A stretch of 64,000 nt of DNA from Dipylidium caninum (lineage: Eukaryota > Platyhelminthes > Cestoda > Cyclophyllidea > Dipylidiidae). Below are positions 1 to 10,659 of this stretch, piece by piece. The translations under genes and the position numbers were made by a program. Under the pieces are notes generated by a model. The model was not told the DNA's origin. It made no database searches and was given only the letters and a program-made list of their open reading frames with translations. Within the stretch, counting starts at the first letter, position 1; each line of letters starts with the position of its first letter. Location of the stretch: positions 682,001 to 746,000 of the forward strand of contig QEYB01001053.1 in NCBI GenBank assembly GCA_017562135.1. The letters are read 5' to 3'.

Positions 1-1
1 T

Positions 2-385
2 ATTGAACTGCTCACCGAGGCCACTAACAATGTCAGCCGATTTTTCCAACAACAGCAACAGCAGCAACAACAACAACGGCCAGCAGAGGATCGCGGAGTG
101 TGTCCGCGTCGCGGCCTGTTGGAGCCGTTGTCAGCATTAATGCTGCGAGCCACGTCGGAGGGAATTAAGCGTCCACCGCTTCCACCCTCCGATCTCCTCG
201 CCCTCTTCTCGGTCGGCCCCTCCGCCGCTGCCAACGTGCCGTCTACTCGTGGTCTGGACCTCGACTTCCTCAAATGTCTTCCTCTACCTCCGCCCCCGCC
301 CCCACCTCCGCCTCCCCCGCCGCAAGTGCACACGAAGGCCACTCCAAGCTTGCCCAAACCCTACGACACCTTCACCGGTCGGTAG
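2..385 (+). CDS. C-terminal fragment of unrecognised polyQ/polyP protein
   Basis: The reading frame is open from the window's left edge to a TAG at 383-385, giving about 127 residues of a protein that must start outside the window. It begins with a short ordinary segment, then about ten glutamines encoded by mixed CAA/CAG codons, then a Leu/Pro-rich stretch, an almost pure proline run of about twelve residues, and a short polar tail. The mixed glutamine codons and proline-rich tail look like the disordered end of a regulatory protein, but no domain is visible and the family cannot be named. No start codon or splice acceptor is needed within the window. It is convergent with the LRRC51-like gene on the other strand, whose stop lies about 360 bp away. 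Confidence 0.55.
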   Translation: MELLTEATNNVSRFFQQQQQQQQQQRPAEDRGVCPRRGLLEPLSALMLRATSEGIKRPPLPPSDLLALFSVGPSAAANVPSTRGLDLDFLKCLPLPPPPPPPPPPPPQVHTKATPSLPKPYDTFTGR

Positions 386-742
386 GACAATTCACCACGG
401 CCACTGCTTCCACGCCCAGGGCGGCCGCTTGACCATGCAGCACCAGAGACAGGCTTGTACGATGTTTAAACCTCACCCAGAGCGCACCACCGCCTCTCTT
501 CTCTCTCCACCCGGGGCGGGGGCGGCGACGGGGGAGGACCCCCCACAAATTCCGCGAGTCGAGGCGCCTAACCGCCCTCTCGGTCTTTCCACGGCCTCAG
601 CGACTAAACTGCGAGCCGCCTCGGCCTGGCAACTCCTCGTGAGAGAACTCGGCAGACTAAGAGGCGGTCTCCGTTGGGCGAGGCTACCAAGCGCCCCGGG
701 GAGAGGCGGCTTTCAAAGTCCCCTTCGATGGAACGGCGTCTA
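386..742. other. Convergent intergenic region
   Basis: This holds the 3' flanks of two tail-to-tail genes. A plus-strand open frame covers it (249-746), but it starts inside the preceding coding exon in another frame and its product is Arg/Pro-rich. I regard it as a by-product of high GC content. No further gene seen. Confidence 0.4.
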
Positions 743-1339
743 TTAATTGGGTTTATTAGCATGCCTTGACAGTCTAACTTGGTCAGCAGCCCGTCTCTCG
801 TTGATGGAGACCGCGGTGAAGTCGAGTTTGAGGAGGTTTGGCAGCGCGGTGAGCATGGTGATGAAGTAGCCCGCTTCCAGTTCGGCCGGGTTGCCGTGGG
901 CTGTGAGTTTGATTAGGTTTGTGAGGCATTGGAGTTTTACCAGCTCCCGAGTTGTTCCAATCCTATTCCCGTGGAGGTAGAGAATTTTCAGACTGCCAAG
1001 TTGCAGCAATTCGGGGGGAATTTGGTTGAGGAGGTTGCAGGAGAGATCGAGCCATGTGAGCCACTGTTGCGAGGGGAAGAGGCTGGCCACAACCCGCGGG
1101 AGATCGACGAGGTCCTCCACAATATTCTTATTCAACTTTAACGCGGTGGTCAACCACTTTCCCTCGGCATCTTTGGGCGTCTTTAGTGCCAGGGGTGAGT
1201 CGATCCGCGGTGGAAAACGGAGGATCTCCGAGGGGGTCTTTATTTGGAAGAAGGAGTAGTCAAGGGGCAGAGCAATCTCCTGCTGCCTCGACTCGATCTT
1301 GGCTTGAATTTTGAACTTCTTGGCGAAGGGAGGAACCAT
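743..1339 (-). CDS. LRRC51: LRRC51-like leucine-rich repeat protein, intronless
   Basis: A single open frame encodes 198 residues, close to the roughly 190 of vertebrate LRRC51. Around residues 25-32 the motif PLDYSFFQI matches the LRRC51 N-terminal signature PLDYSF. Leucine-rich repeats follow: LDLSCNLL near residue 97, LYLHGNRI near 118, and a C-terminal cap with HGNPAELEAGY, LPNLLKLDF and an ERRAAD segment, in the order seen in LRRC51. The family is associated with cilia and, through the LRTOMT locus, with hearing. A cytoplasmic or axonemal protein-binding role is inferred. The ATG at 1339 has a strong context (GCGGCATGG). An AATAAA lies inside the last codons, just before the TAA at 743-745. 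No upstream coding exon is required. Confidence 0.82.
   Translation of the reverse strand: MVPPFAKKFKIQAKIESRQQEIALPLDYSFFQIKTPSEILRFPPRIDSPLALKTPKDAEGKWLTTALKLNKNIVEDLVDLPRVVASLFPSQQWLTWLDLSCNLLNQIPPELLQLGSLKILYLHGNRIGTTRELVKLQCLTNLIKLTAHGNPAELEAGYFITMLTALPNLLKLDFTAVSINERRAADQVRLSRHANKPN
749..754 (-). terminator. AATAAA polyadenylation signal overlapping the LRRC51-like C-terminus
   Basis: Read on the minus strand, the final codons are GCT AAT AAA CCC AAT TAA, so a perfect AATAAA hexamer overlaps coding sequence a few bases before the stop. If used, cleavage 10-25 nt downstream would give a 3' UTR of only a few bases. Other downstream hexamers could be used instead. Confidence 0.4.
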
Positions 1340-3070
1340 GCCGCCCCACCACGCGCCTGGACGATGCTTTCAAATCTATCGATCACCTCTTTGGGTTAGA
1401 ATGCCTGTTTGCACCTTTCACCCTCGTCGGTGCACCGCCACGAGGGCTGCGCAAGTGGTCGGCGGAAAGTGAGGCCACCTTCGGGCATCCAGTAGGAGAA
1501 GACGACTGTCCTGGCCTGTGCCCGTCGTCGGAGTCTGGCACCCACATGCCTCAATGCTTGTCACATCGATTCGCGGTGTTTGAATCTCTTCCACGCGGAA
1601 TTAGTGAGTCGCGGAGCTTCTCGAGCGTCCGGCTCTCCTTGCAGTTCAAAGACCCATGAATGAGGAGCTTCCCTTGTCAAGCAGATCATCGTGGAAGCGT
1701 GGGTTTCACGAAAATGGCTCAGGGTTGAGGAAATTGCTTTAGGAGGGGGAGGGAAGAGTGGATCGACAGTGCTGTACGCCTCTAAATCAGACAGAAGAGG
1801 GCGGTTGTCAAGCCGGTGGCGGGAGCGGCGGAGAGGAGGGCAGAGGCCTATTTACTCACCTGTCAAGGCGGACACCGGGTTCTGGGTCAGAGTTGCAACT
1901 CCTCTCGTGTAACTTAAAAACCGTTTGGTAGGAATCTGGGCCATTCGCCAAAAAAAACACACATAAACGCATATAAATGGGGGCCGAAAGCCTCGGCAAC
2001 TGCTGCCTCCTCCTGAGGCGAAGCAACAGCGGCAACGGAGCCGCTCCCTCCGCCCCGCCCAGTGTCTTATTCGACTGCTACAACCGCAATTGCCACCAAC
2101 TCCGGAGCTGTCGAAGCCATTCATTCGGTTTAAACAAAACTCGCCTTAGGGCGGGCGAGTTACTGCTGGCTACCTCACGGAAGGCAATTCTTTCTACCGA
2201 AAACGGACTGGATCTCGGTTCCGCAGGCAGAGTTCAGTCGAGATCTTCGAGTAGTAGAGGGTCCACTCAACCTCCCACCAACCTATTCATTCTTCCTTGA
2301 GGTGGCATTTACAGTTGGGAGGAACTCGTGGAAGCTCGGTCACCGATGCCTCCTCGGTGACTTCAGAAGTGCCAGTTTTATTTAAGGGAGGTTAGAGAAG
2401 GCATTAAAATTGTCTTTTAGATCCTTGACACAATATAATTACTGACATTGTATTTAAGGAATAAGAGGCCATGAGCATGGGGTTTACGTTGACGATGCTT
2501 CAACTACGTATGGTTCACGGTGAAAGCTACAGGAGTTGGTGAAAGAAGGCGCGTCAACACCGTCTCCGACACCTACTAGTGGCAAAGCCTGTCCTAGTAG
2601 AGAAGGCCTCCCCCACTCAAAGTCCTCGTCCTCCTCCTCACTGGTCAAAACACTCGAAGTTGACGGAAATTTTTTCCCCTTTAGGGGTATGTAACTCGCT
2701 CTCGCGGATTGCATCAGTTGCTGGTGCTCGTTTAGGCGTACGGAATGATGTAGCAGTCAAGGCTACTCTATTCCCGTCAAAAGCTAGAAATTTTCTGCAA
2801 CAATGGGTCTGACTTTTTTGTCCAACCTCAACACAGAGTCTCTAGAAGATGGGGCAACAAAAAATGCACCCAAGCCTTCTAATTGCTTAAACCTTCTGCA
2901 CTAGCGTACACAGCGAGGACGAGGAAGGACGGGGGGGAGGCTAGAAGGGAGAGAGGGAGAGAAGGAGAAGGGAGCGTGATGCTTGGGCAAATTAACGCAA
3001 CTGCCGCTAATTAACCCGACTTATGAGCTCACGCTCGCATGCATTCACGCTCCCGTGTCTACCTCGAGCC

Positions 3071-3124
3071 GATTGGCTCGTGGGTGAAGACGCGCGCTTC
3101 ACGCCGCCGCCGCTGATTGGCTCG
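3071..3124. promoter_or_regulatory. Paired inverted CCAAT boxes in GC-rich DNA
   Basis: The 10-mer GATTGGCTCG occurs at 3071-3080 and again at 3115-3124, 44 bp apart, separated by GC-rich sequence. ATTGG is the inverted CCAAT box bound by NF-Y, and paired sites at such spacing are typical of TATA-less animal promoters. No start of a recognisable gene lies next to it, so the target is unknown. It could belong to a non-coding transcript or be a distal element. Confidence 0.3.
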
Positions 3125-5708
3125 CCCCTCCGGCCTGCGGACCGCGCGTACGCGTGAATTTTAATCATGCCATAAATGAACAGTTATCTTATCAGGGCAG
3201 GCTGCCTCTTTTGAGTTAAATATTTATGTCTCGGAATCTGTTCTTCCCCAGTCCACCCCATTCTATCCCACCCCATCGTGTCCAGCCCGCCTCTTCGCCC
3301 CCTCCGCCCCTCACTTCTGCGTGTGCACAATCACCGTGCAGTAGTAATCCTAAATATTCATGCATGACTAGGCGCACACCAGTGTAGAGGAGAGAGTGGA
3401 GGGGAGGCAGAAAGAAGCATGTTAAATTATACCCGAAGGAGGGAAGCTGCAAGGCCGGGCGGCACGGGTAGCTGAGGGGGCGCAGAGGGAGGCAGGCAAG
3501 TAAGCAAGAACGGGAGCATTAAATTAACTCGTGGAAAGACTAATCGCCAAGGGGTACACGGTGATTAGAGAAAAGCACGACGGTTGCGGAAAAGAAACAC
3601 CCCATGCCTTGAAAGGCAGATGCTGTGCAAGTTTGGGGAGGACAAATGCGTCCCGCCTGGAATTCATGTCTAATCTCAGGGCCGCCTGTGGTCTTTGCCG
3701 GGGCACGGGAGATTTGTGCACTTCATCGTCTACGCATGAGGCAAATCGGTTGCCGGTGTTGGTTGTCATTACGATTTTCAGCGAGGAATATGTGGATAAA
3801 GCGAGTAAGCCCACCTAAACAGCCCATTAAGGCAGGCGAGGCCGCTGATAGCGTAGTACAAACACCCTGGTAGCTCTAATTTCGCCCACATTGACGTCCG
3901 TTCGCGTGGAACCGTTCCACCACAGCTGCCTTCAATGCCTGGGAAGCCAGTTGAGGGCGAGGTAGCTCGGCGCTTCCTCAGCCGAGGAGGGAAGAGCCGC
4001 CCGCAGCAATGACAACGAGGGGAATACATCCTCGCTGTTGCGTTGGTGGCCCGAGTGTGCGTGTGGCCAAATTCGCGGGGAGGGCGGGGCGAGGCGGGGG
4101 GAGTGGAAGGATTGGAGGGGAAATTTGGCCTTTGCCTCGAAAAAGAAACAACCCATCCACATGCACGCATTCACAATTAGGGTGGGGTCTAATAGAGGCA
4201 TTAATTATGGAGGTGTAAGTGCAACGCTGAGATGTTTACCCGCTCCCCACTCCAAGCGCCCCGCCACCCCCGACTGCCCCTTATTATCGCCCTGCGACAC
4301 AGGCAATCATTAATATTTCACCCCTTCGCCTTGCGAGGAGGAGGACTTTTCGGCCTAATCGCAGTACCTACGAAATTCGCACTCTCCTCTCCTCCGCTCT
4401 CCTTTCAACTTCATCGTCCACTGCACAGACAGGCGGGGCGGAGGGGGGCGGAGGGGCGAGCAGACTACGTCCCCTGAGGTGGCACTGTGGATGCCACAAA
4501 AATTATTGTCTCATGAAAAAGTAAATTCTCCCCCAAAGTGGGACGCAGATCCGCCCAGGTGGCAGCCCCTCAGCAGCCATAAATCTCGCCTCCCAGCTTC
4601 AAAGACACCTCGCAGTGCTGAATAAATATTTCATTTGAGAGGGAAAAAATAAAGTGTAATCAACGCCGTTTAAATTTAAATGCTGTCCAATTAAATTGCC
4701 ACGGCGGCGACATTTGAAGTGCCATGTCCACAGGCAGGCAGTTCGTCTCCACTCCAACGTCACACTTTAGCGCAGGACCAAATTCACACCGCCTCCTCCA
4801 CGCGTCAGGGGCCCCTGGGGACGGAGGAGGGCGGATCGCAGTCCCTTCAGCCGAGCGTTCGTCGGGGATTGTTTTCAACCCAGTTGGAATTCCATGCGAG
4901 GTGGATTCGTTTTCGTCACCGACCTCGACATCAGCCGATGTAGACGGCGACAATTTCATCGTGAGCGCAAAGTTATGTCTCTCGAGGCGGTGACGCCTCT
5001 ATTCTATTCCACCGCGGCCACTCTCTCCCAGAGGCCGAACTCTCCTGGCGGCCCCACCGACGCCGGGGAGACGTGAATTGGAGGCGTTCCGCGGACATTT
5101 CCGAGTACAAGTGAAGGCGAGTTGGGTGGGGTAAAAGATGCCCCTTCGCCTCTATTTTTCGGCGCTTCTTTGGCCCCTCCTCCTCCCATTCAGAGTAGAG
5201 CAGCGTTTAAAAAATTTTCCATTACTCCCACCGCTTTTCTCCCGCCCTTCTGCGTTGTCAGAGCCAGTTGACGGGCCCTGGCAACGCCGCCTAAGTGGAA
5301 TATGGCCATGTTGTATGTCGGCGGGATACGGGGCCGTGGACGAAGGAGACAGGCTCCATGGCGAATCTGTCCACGGAGATCTGACCACTCGGTCCTCCCA
5401 CCGGACGACCATTTGTTTCAGGCTCCAGACTGTCGAGGCTGTTCAGCCGAAGGAGAGAAAGTCGGGATGGGCGCTGCTGTTTGAGCCCGCGTTTAACCGG
5501 AACTCTGCCGCGTGTCCGGGGCAGCAATGACGACTCGGCAGGGGTTGTGGTCGAAAGCCGACCAGCGCTGGCGGATCACTTCTGCACTGCCCATTTCGGG
5601 CAATACAAACACAGGCGGACTTTAAGCCCCGCGAGTGGTGAAGACCATCAGCCCCTTAAATATTCATGGGCCTGTGTGCGCAAAATCGCGGTTGGAGGCA
5701 TGCCGGAC

Positions 5709-5737
5709 GGGGCGGGGCGGGGCGGGGCGGGGCGGGG
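5709..5737 (+). repeat. Tandem GGGGC run (five units)
   Basis: Five consecutive GGGGC units form a potential intramolecular G-quadruplex and overlapping Sp1/KLF-type GC boxes. No adjacent gene start was found, so a promoter function is only possible. Confidence 0.6.
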
Positions 5738-6326
5738 AAGGCAATTTGGTGTGGGGGCGCTGTGTCGGGACGAAATCAACTGACTACCTCCTCGGTCGAT
5801 CCCGAGGGACGAGGACTACGCGCATAATTAATGCCAACCCCCACCCTGCCTGCCCACTTTGTGCATTCAAAAGTGTACAAATGAGCCCATTGTCGTGTGG
5901 GCGGACGCTCCACTCTCTCCCGCCTTACTCCCAGTTGCCAGGAGACCTCCTCACTACGGACGCCGACGCCTCAAAGTGGCTCTAACTGAAGTGAGCCGTG
6001 CACAAACTCACCTCCTCGTTGATTGGCATTCTCGTCAGGCCAAGCCTGCCACTTCTCGCCAAAACGGGGAAGGTAATTTTATCCACTGGAATCCAAAAGG
6101 GCACAACATTCTCGACTGCCATGCTGGCGCTTCGAAACTTACGAAAATAAGTGAAAAAAGTGAGCTGGGACATTTGTCGGATCGGTTCAATCCACAAGCG
6201 ACAACAGGGCGAGGTTGCTTCGTCAACGGTGGCCGAACGACCTGTCAAAGCCTTCCACACCAGAGACGGCGCGTGTATGGGACGGACAGGCTGGAGGTGG
6301 GACGGGCTTGTGATCCACTTCCCCTT

Positions 6327-6344
6327 CCCCCCCCCCCCCCCCCC
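6327..6344 (+). repeat. Poly-C tract
   Basis: A run of about 18 cytosines in GC-rich intergenic DNA. Length is likely to vary between individuals or be affected by sequencing error. Confidence 0.7.
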
Positions 6345-7577
6345 TCGACGGCCGGAATTCCCGAGGAGGCATCCGCCCTCCTCAAATGGACGGAACAAGG
6401 TCATTCGACTCGGTTTTAGCTCACGGGTGGAAGTGGGGCAAACCAAGTCGCCTCCGCCGATTCCTTTGTTGATGCCGACCTTCTACTCCTCCCGGTGCTA
6501 ACACCGGCCCTCATCGGCCGACAATGGGCAGGAAACCATGAAATCTAGTCCGTGTTCAGTTGCCACTGAGAAAGACACATTGCAACATGCGCTCGTAAAC
6601 CTTTTTGTACCTCAAGTTTTCTTATTATTCGTGGAAATCAGATGGGAGCAAAGCACGATTCGCGTTGACTTGCCCTGTCCGAGTTCAAATTGGGTCGGTG
6701 GGGCGGATTCATGACCAAATTCGTCCACTCGTAAATCCTTGAGCCCAGGGGGAGAAGGCTCCCACCCACCGTCTTCTGCTTGAAGACTCTAAATGACCTC
6801 CTCAATGATGGAGAGGATGTTTAATCTTCTCACGACAGTTGACTCAAATCGCCAGCTTATTTTGTTGTCTGTCACTTGGTTCATAAACTTGGGTGTAACT
6901 GCCACGTAGTAAGGCTGGAGCTTCCATCATCGATGTGCACAGACTTTCGAAGCGACCTTGACTTGAGAGCCAAATAATTCATACAACCAGCTCCCAGCTC
7001 CATGGATGTCATCATAACAGGAGTCAGTCTGCGCACGACTCCAGAGAGCATTTCTTGAGAAGCCTCAATGAACAAATGTTGCGGGGATGAGGTAGATGCT
7101 CGGAGTTTCCAGGAGTCTTGATTATACATTAAAATCGTTTGATTTATCATTCAAATAAATTGCATAATTAACTTTCGCTATTAAATGCTACCACTTTGTA
7201 AATAAATTGCGGGAGATGACAATTAACACATACCACACAGATAAAAGCATTGAGTCAACAATGAGGAGAAAATATGGAACGAGTGGCCTGCATCCAAAGT
7301 AAACATAAAACACTGGTGTTAGGCAAAGCATTTTAGTTTTGAAAATGAAATTGAACGCAAATAATCACGCATACAAGTCTGTGCCTCTAATTTTAGCTTA
7401 TCTTACGAAAAAAGTTTGCTCATCTCCATCCAACAAACAACTGATTCCAATAGACAATACGCTTTCCCCCATTACCGCATGCAGAGATAAAACGGCAACG
7501 CGGACATTCAAATTTAAAAAAAGACAATAAGACGAATAGTTGAAGAAAAAGAAGGATTTTTTATTTGTGCCAACGAC

Positions 7578-9041
7578 TCAGTCGTCATCACAACTGCAGA
7601 TCCAGGGAGCCCCGCGACTGCTCTTGAGGCGTGGTGCGACGTAGTAGCCCGCCTTTGCATTTAGCATCGTCATCGTCCCCTCGGTATTGCGCTCTCGGCA
7701 TTCTACGAGGGGGGCTTTCACCTCACTGCAGCGGTCGCCCACGTATATATCTCTGCAAAATTATGTTGCTTCTTCATCGAAAGCATATCCTTATATCAGC
7801 GTTTGATTCTCTATAAGACTAATATTTTATCATGAAGCTGTTCCAATTGAACGAGAAAGAAGATACTTTGCAAAGAGTTTCAAATCCGCATGGTTGCACA
7901 TAATGTCTGACATGATTTCAGCCTGCTTTATCTCTTAGACATTGTTGAGAGAGGATGAAAAAACATAGGACCCACTATAAAACTTTTGCAGATGTAAATA
8001 GATAAATGATAATCATTACAGGCAGAGGTTTCAGACGCAACAGTCATTCCACAGGGTTGGACGACCGTTGTATTCTGACCGTGAAACATCAAAATACAAC
8101 AAGACTGAGACCCCAAGCTAAAGATCTGCGGTCTGTCTTGGTTAGCTTCTGAAATCGTTAAGGGTCCTATCATTGTCAAAAGTGTATCGCAAATTCTCTT
8201 TAACCAGAACTAGATACTTTAATTTACGCTTTTGATTACACTGTCCAGATACTTTTCGTATCGATACAAGTAAGCGGACACAGGTGAGCGTACCCCTACT
8301 TCTGTCCTGGTAAACCACATAGGGACCGAACTATGTCATACAAGCGAGTCTGCCCTCATCTTCAAAAGGACCCACATATTTGCCATTTACCGGTTTATTA
8401 TCTACCGTTGCTCTAAAAGCATGGAAAATTTTGGTGTGGTTCGATACCATGCGTGAAAAGAACCTCTAAACCTCTCATACACTGCTAGGACAATAGGTTT
8501 TCGTGAGAAGTTAATGATCGACTCATCGAAAGTACTAACATAAAGGACATTAACTACATAGCTATATTTTAATAGCTCATATAGAAATCGCACAAAAAAT
8601 TGAGGAAAGGAAAAGATTAAAACCTGGTACAGAATAATTTACTCCCTGATAATAGGTCAAGAACCCAAACGGAGTACAAGTCTGGGGGCAAATGAAGACA
8701 GCATTAAAATTGGACAAAAGTGAATGAACCACAGAAGCGTACCGCCTGTTTGCTTTAGGCATGTAAGGGTCTTTGCGGCCGCAGTGGAGGCGAGGAGCGA
8801 TGGAAAAGTTGACGCGCGGATTGGTCGCCACGAGGTCAGTGACCCGAGGAGGGTGTCGACCGCAGGGTACACGCTGTTGGAGAAAAGATGAGGATGGACA
8901 ACAAAGGCGAGCGCGATTTAGAGCCTGCTCCCGTGTCAACTGCAACTCTCGCAACACCTCGAAACCATATATGGCGTTTGAAGTGGGAGGCTGCTCCTCA
9001 AACACCTTGTATATATTTGGGCCTCGACTGCCGCGGTCCAT
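7578..9041 (-). CDS. Unrecognised 157-residue protein, two exons
   Basis: Exon 1 runs from ATG 9041 to 8743 (299 bp) and ends in phase 2 at a GTACGC donor. Exon 2 runs from 7752 to the TGA at 7578-7580 (175 bp) and starts after TTTTGCAG with the one base needed to complete the codon. Joined, they give 157 residues plus stop, and AATAAA follows within about 20 bp. The exons stand out as GC-rich blocks in AT-rich DNA. The N-terminus is acidic/polar (begins MDRGSRGPNIYKVFEEQP), the middle is basic, and the C-terminus has a GYYVAPRL segment and ends ICSCDDD. No signal peptide, membrane span or known domain was seen. I do not recognise the family; a small cytoplasmic or ciliary protein is conceivable but unsupported. 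The intron is 990 bp. Confidence 0.6.
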
Positions 9042-10659
9042 CGCAACTGGCGGGAGCTAAAGGTTTGTTTATTTACAGAGAAATAAGTTGTGGTAAAGTT
9101 AATACATACTTGCAACAGATTAGTGCAACGGATGAATTTATACCCAGATGAAAAGAAAACTAGTAATTGTAATCAGGAACAATATTTGAGCAGTGGGATG
9201 TTATTTGCTCCAAAGTGTGAAAAACAAGTTGATGAGCTTAAACTTATGACCGAAACTTTAAAACGAGGACCTTTTCAAGGTTGACTTCATAAAAAATGAA
9301 CCCCTATCCTATAGAACAGCAAAAAGTTGTTAGAGATGAGGAAGACAATCCTATGAGTGTGAAACTATAAATAAATGCAACTACAACAAAGCCAAATAAC
9401 GAATTTTACATTTTCTCCTTGGTATTTACTTATAAAAAATGCAATATGCCGAGCTTAGGAAGACATACACACCTCACAGCTTATCGTACTAACTTAAAAC
9501 AGAGGAGGAAGTTGAGATGTTTATCGACAGCTAAATGATAAGCAGCTACACAGAATATTGAAATGCACTTTTTGCTAATTTGGTAGGCCCATAATATCAA
9601 CGTACAGTTTAAGTTGTACTAACACATTGCTATAAAAAATGCGGTTAATCGTGGCTGTTGTTCTCTATCAAGTACATGCACCACCGACATTATAGGACGC
9701 TGATAAGTTAATTTTAAAGAGAAATCATAGGTGAGACAGATACGTGGAAAATGATGCCAAGGAGACACAACCATCAAATTTACAAAATATCAAGAATAAT
9801 TATGGTTTTGGCGGAGCAAAAGCATTTAAATGAAGTTAATACAGAAATTTTCATGGGTACCCTAGCAGTAGCACATGGGAGATTTAAAATAACACTGCTG
9901 GGAGACCACGAGAGAGAATTCAAACTACAACAGATAGGTTATCACGATAATAATGTTATATTTGCGTAATTAACTTTACGAAGGGTCATAAAAATGGAAG
10001 GATATGTACACAATTGAGCGATAACTGCTATTTGTTATATACACCTATAGTCCGTTAAAGAGAAGAAAACAAGTAGGTTCTGTAGTTTCCGAGAGGAAAC
10101 GATAAAATCGTTTTCCAAATCAACATAATTTTCATCAAAGGGTTCTCAATTTAGAAAATTTGAAAGTCGCGTATAGCGAATAATTTAGCATCTGTGAAAG
10201 TGCTTCAAAAACTGCTACTGCGGTGGGAAAAGGCAACATTGCAAAATATGTGCCTTAATTTTTCGCAAAAAAATTATATTTTTAATGAAGCCTGTTGATC
10301 CATCTTATAACTCTGGTATATGGACCTAACAATAAATATGGCTCTCGGTTGTTTAAGTATATACGATATTAGAAGCCTCGCATTGTCTAAAAGGCGTATT
10401 CTGTTTTCGCATCCCGAAATTTGTTAGTCATGTTCCATGCTTTTCCGTGTAAAACTGCCGTTCCTTATTTTGCTTTAAGTAACACGTTAAGTAATTTTAC
10501 ATACGTAGTTGCTAATTGCATTTGCTGCTGAAAACCTGTGTGCCTAGTGATATTGGTTTATGGAAAAATTAGCATATATTTATGTATATGTAATATAGAT
10601 CACACTGAGCTATCCAAAACGAGTTACTTAATATTTGGCTTGATGCTTAGATAAGTACT
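9042..10659. other. AT-rich intergenic region
   Basis: This separates the divergent 157-residue gene and the SYCP1-like gene, so both promoters should lie here. Short plus-strand frames (for example 9751-9969) lack any domain and probably arise by chance. I saw no clear TATA or CCAAT element next to either start. Confidence 0.4.

Larger units (their letters stand above)
1340..7577. other. GC-rich intergenic region, no gene recognised
   Basis: About 6.2 kb rich in CpG and in homopurine/homopyrimidine runs. Many open frames of 60-190 codons occur on both strands. They overlap each other, are rich in Arg, Pro and Gly, and show no domain or consistent splice structure. Notable non-coding items are two identical inverted CCAAT boxes near 3.1 kb, a GGGGC tandem run near 5.7 kb and a poly-C run near 6.3 kb, each listed separately. 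Composition becomes AT-rich after about 7.1 kb. The LRRC51-like promoter presumably lies at 1340-1700, but no clear core element was seen there. Confidence 0.4.

Noticed and set aside
8402..8593. Reverse-transcriptase-like remnant
   Set aside because: The 63-codon minus frame lies in the intron of the 157-residue gene and has no RT motif such as YxDD.
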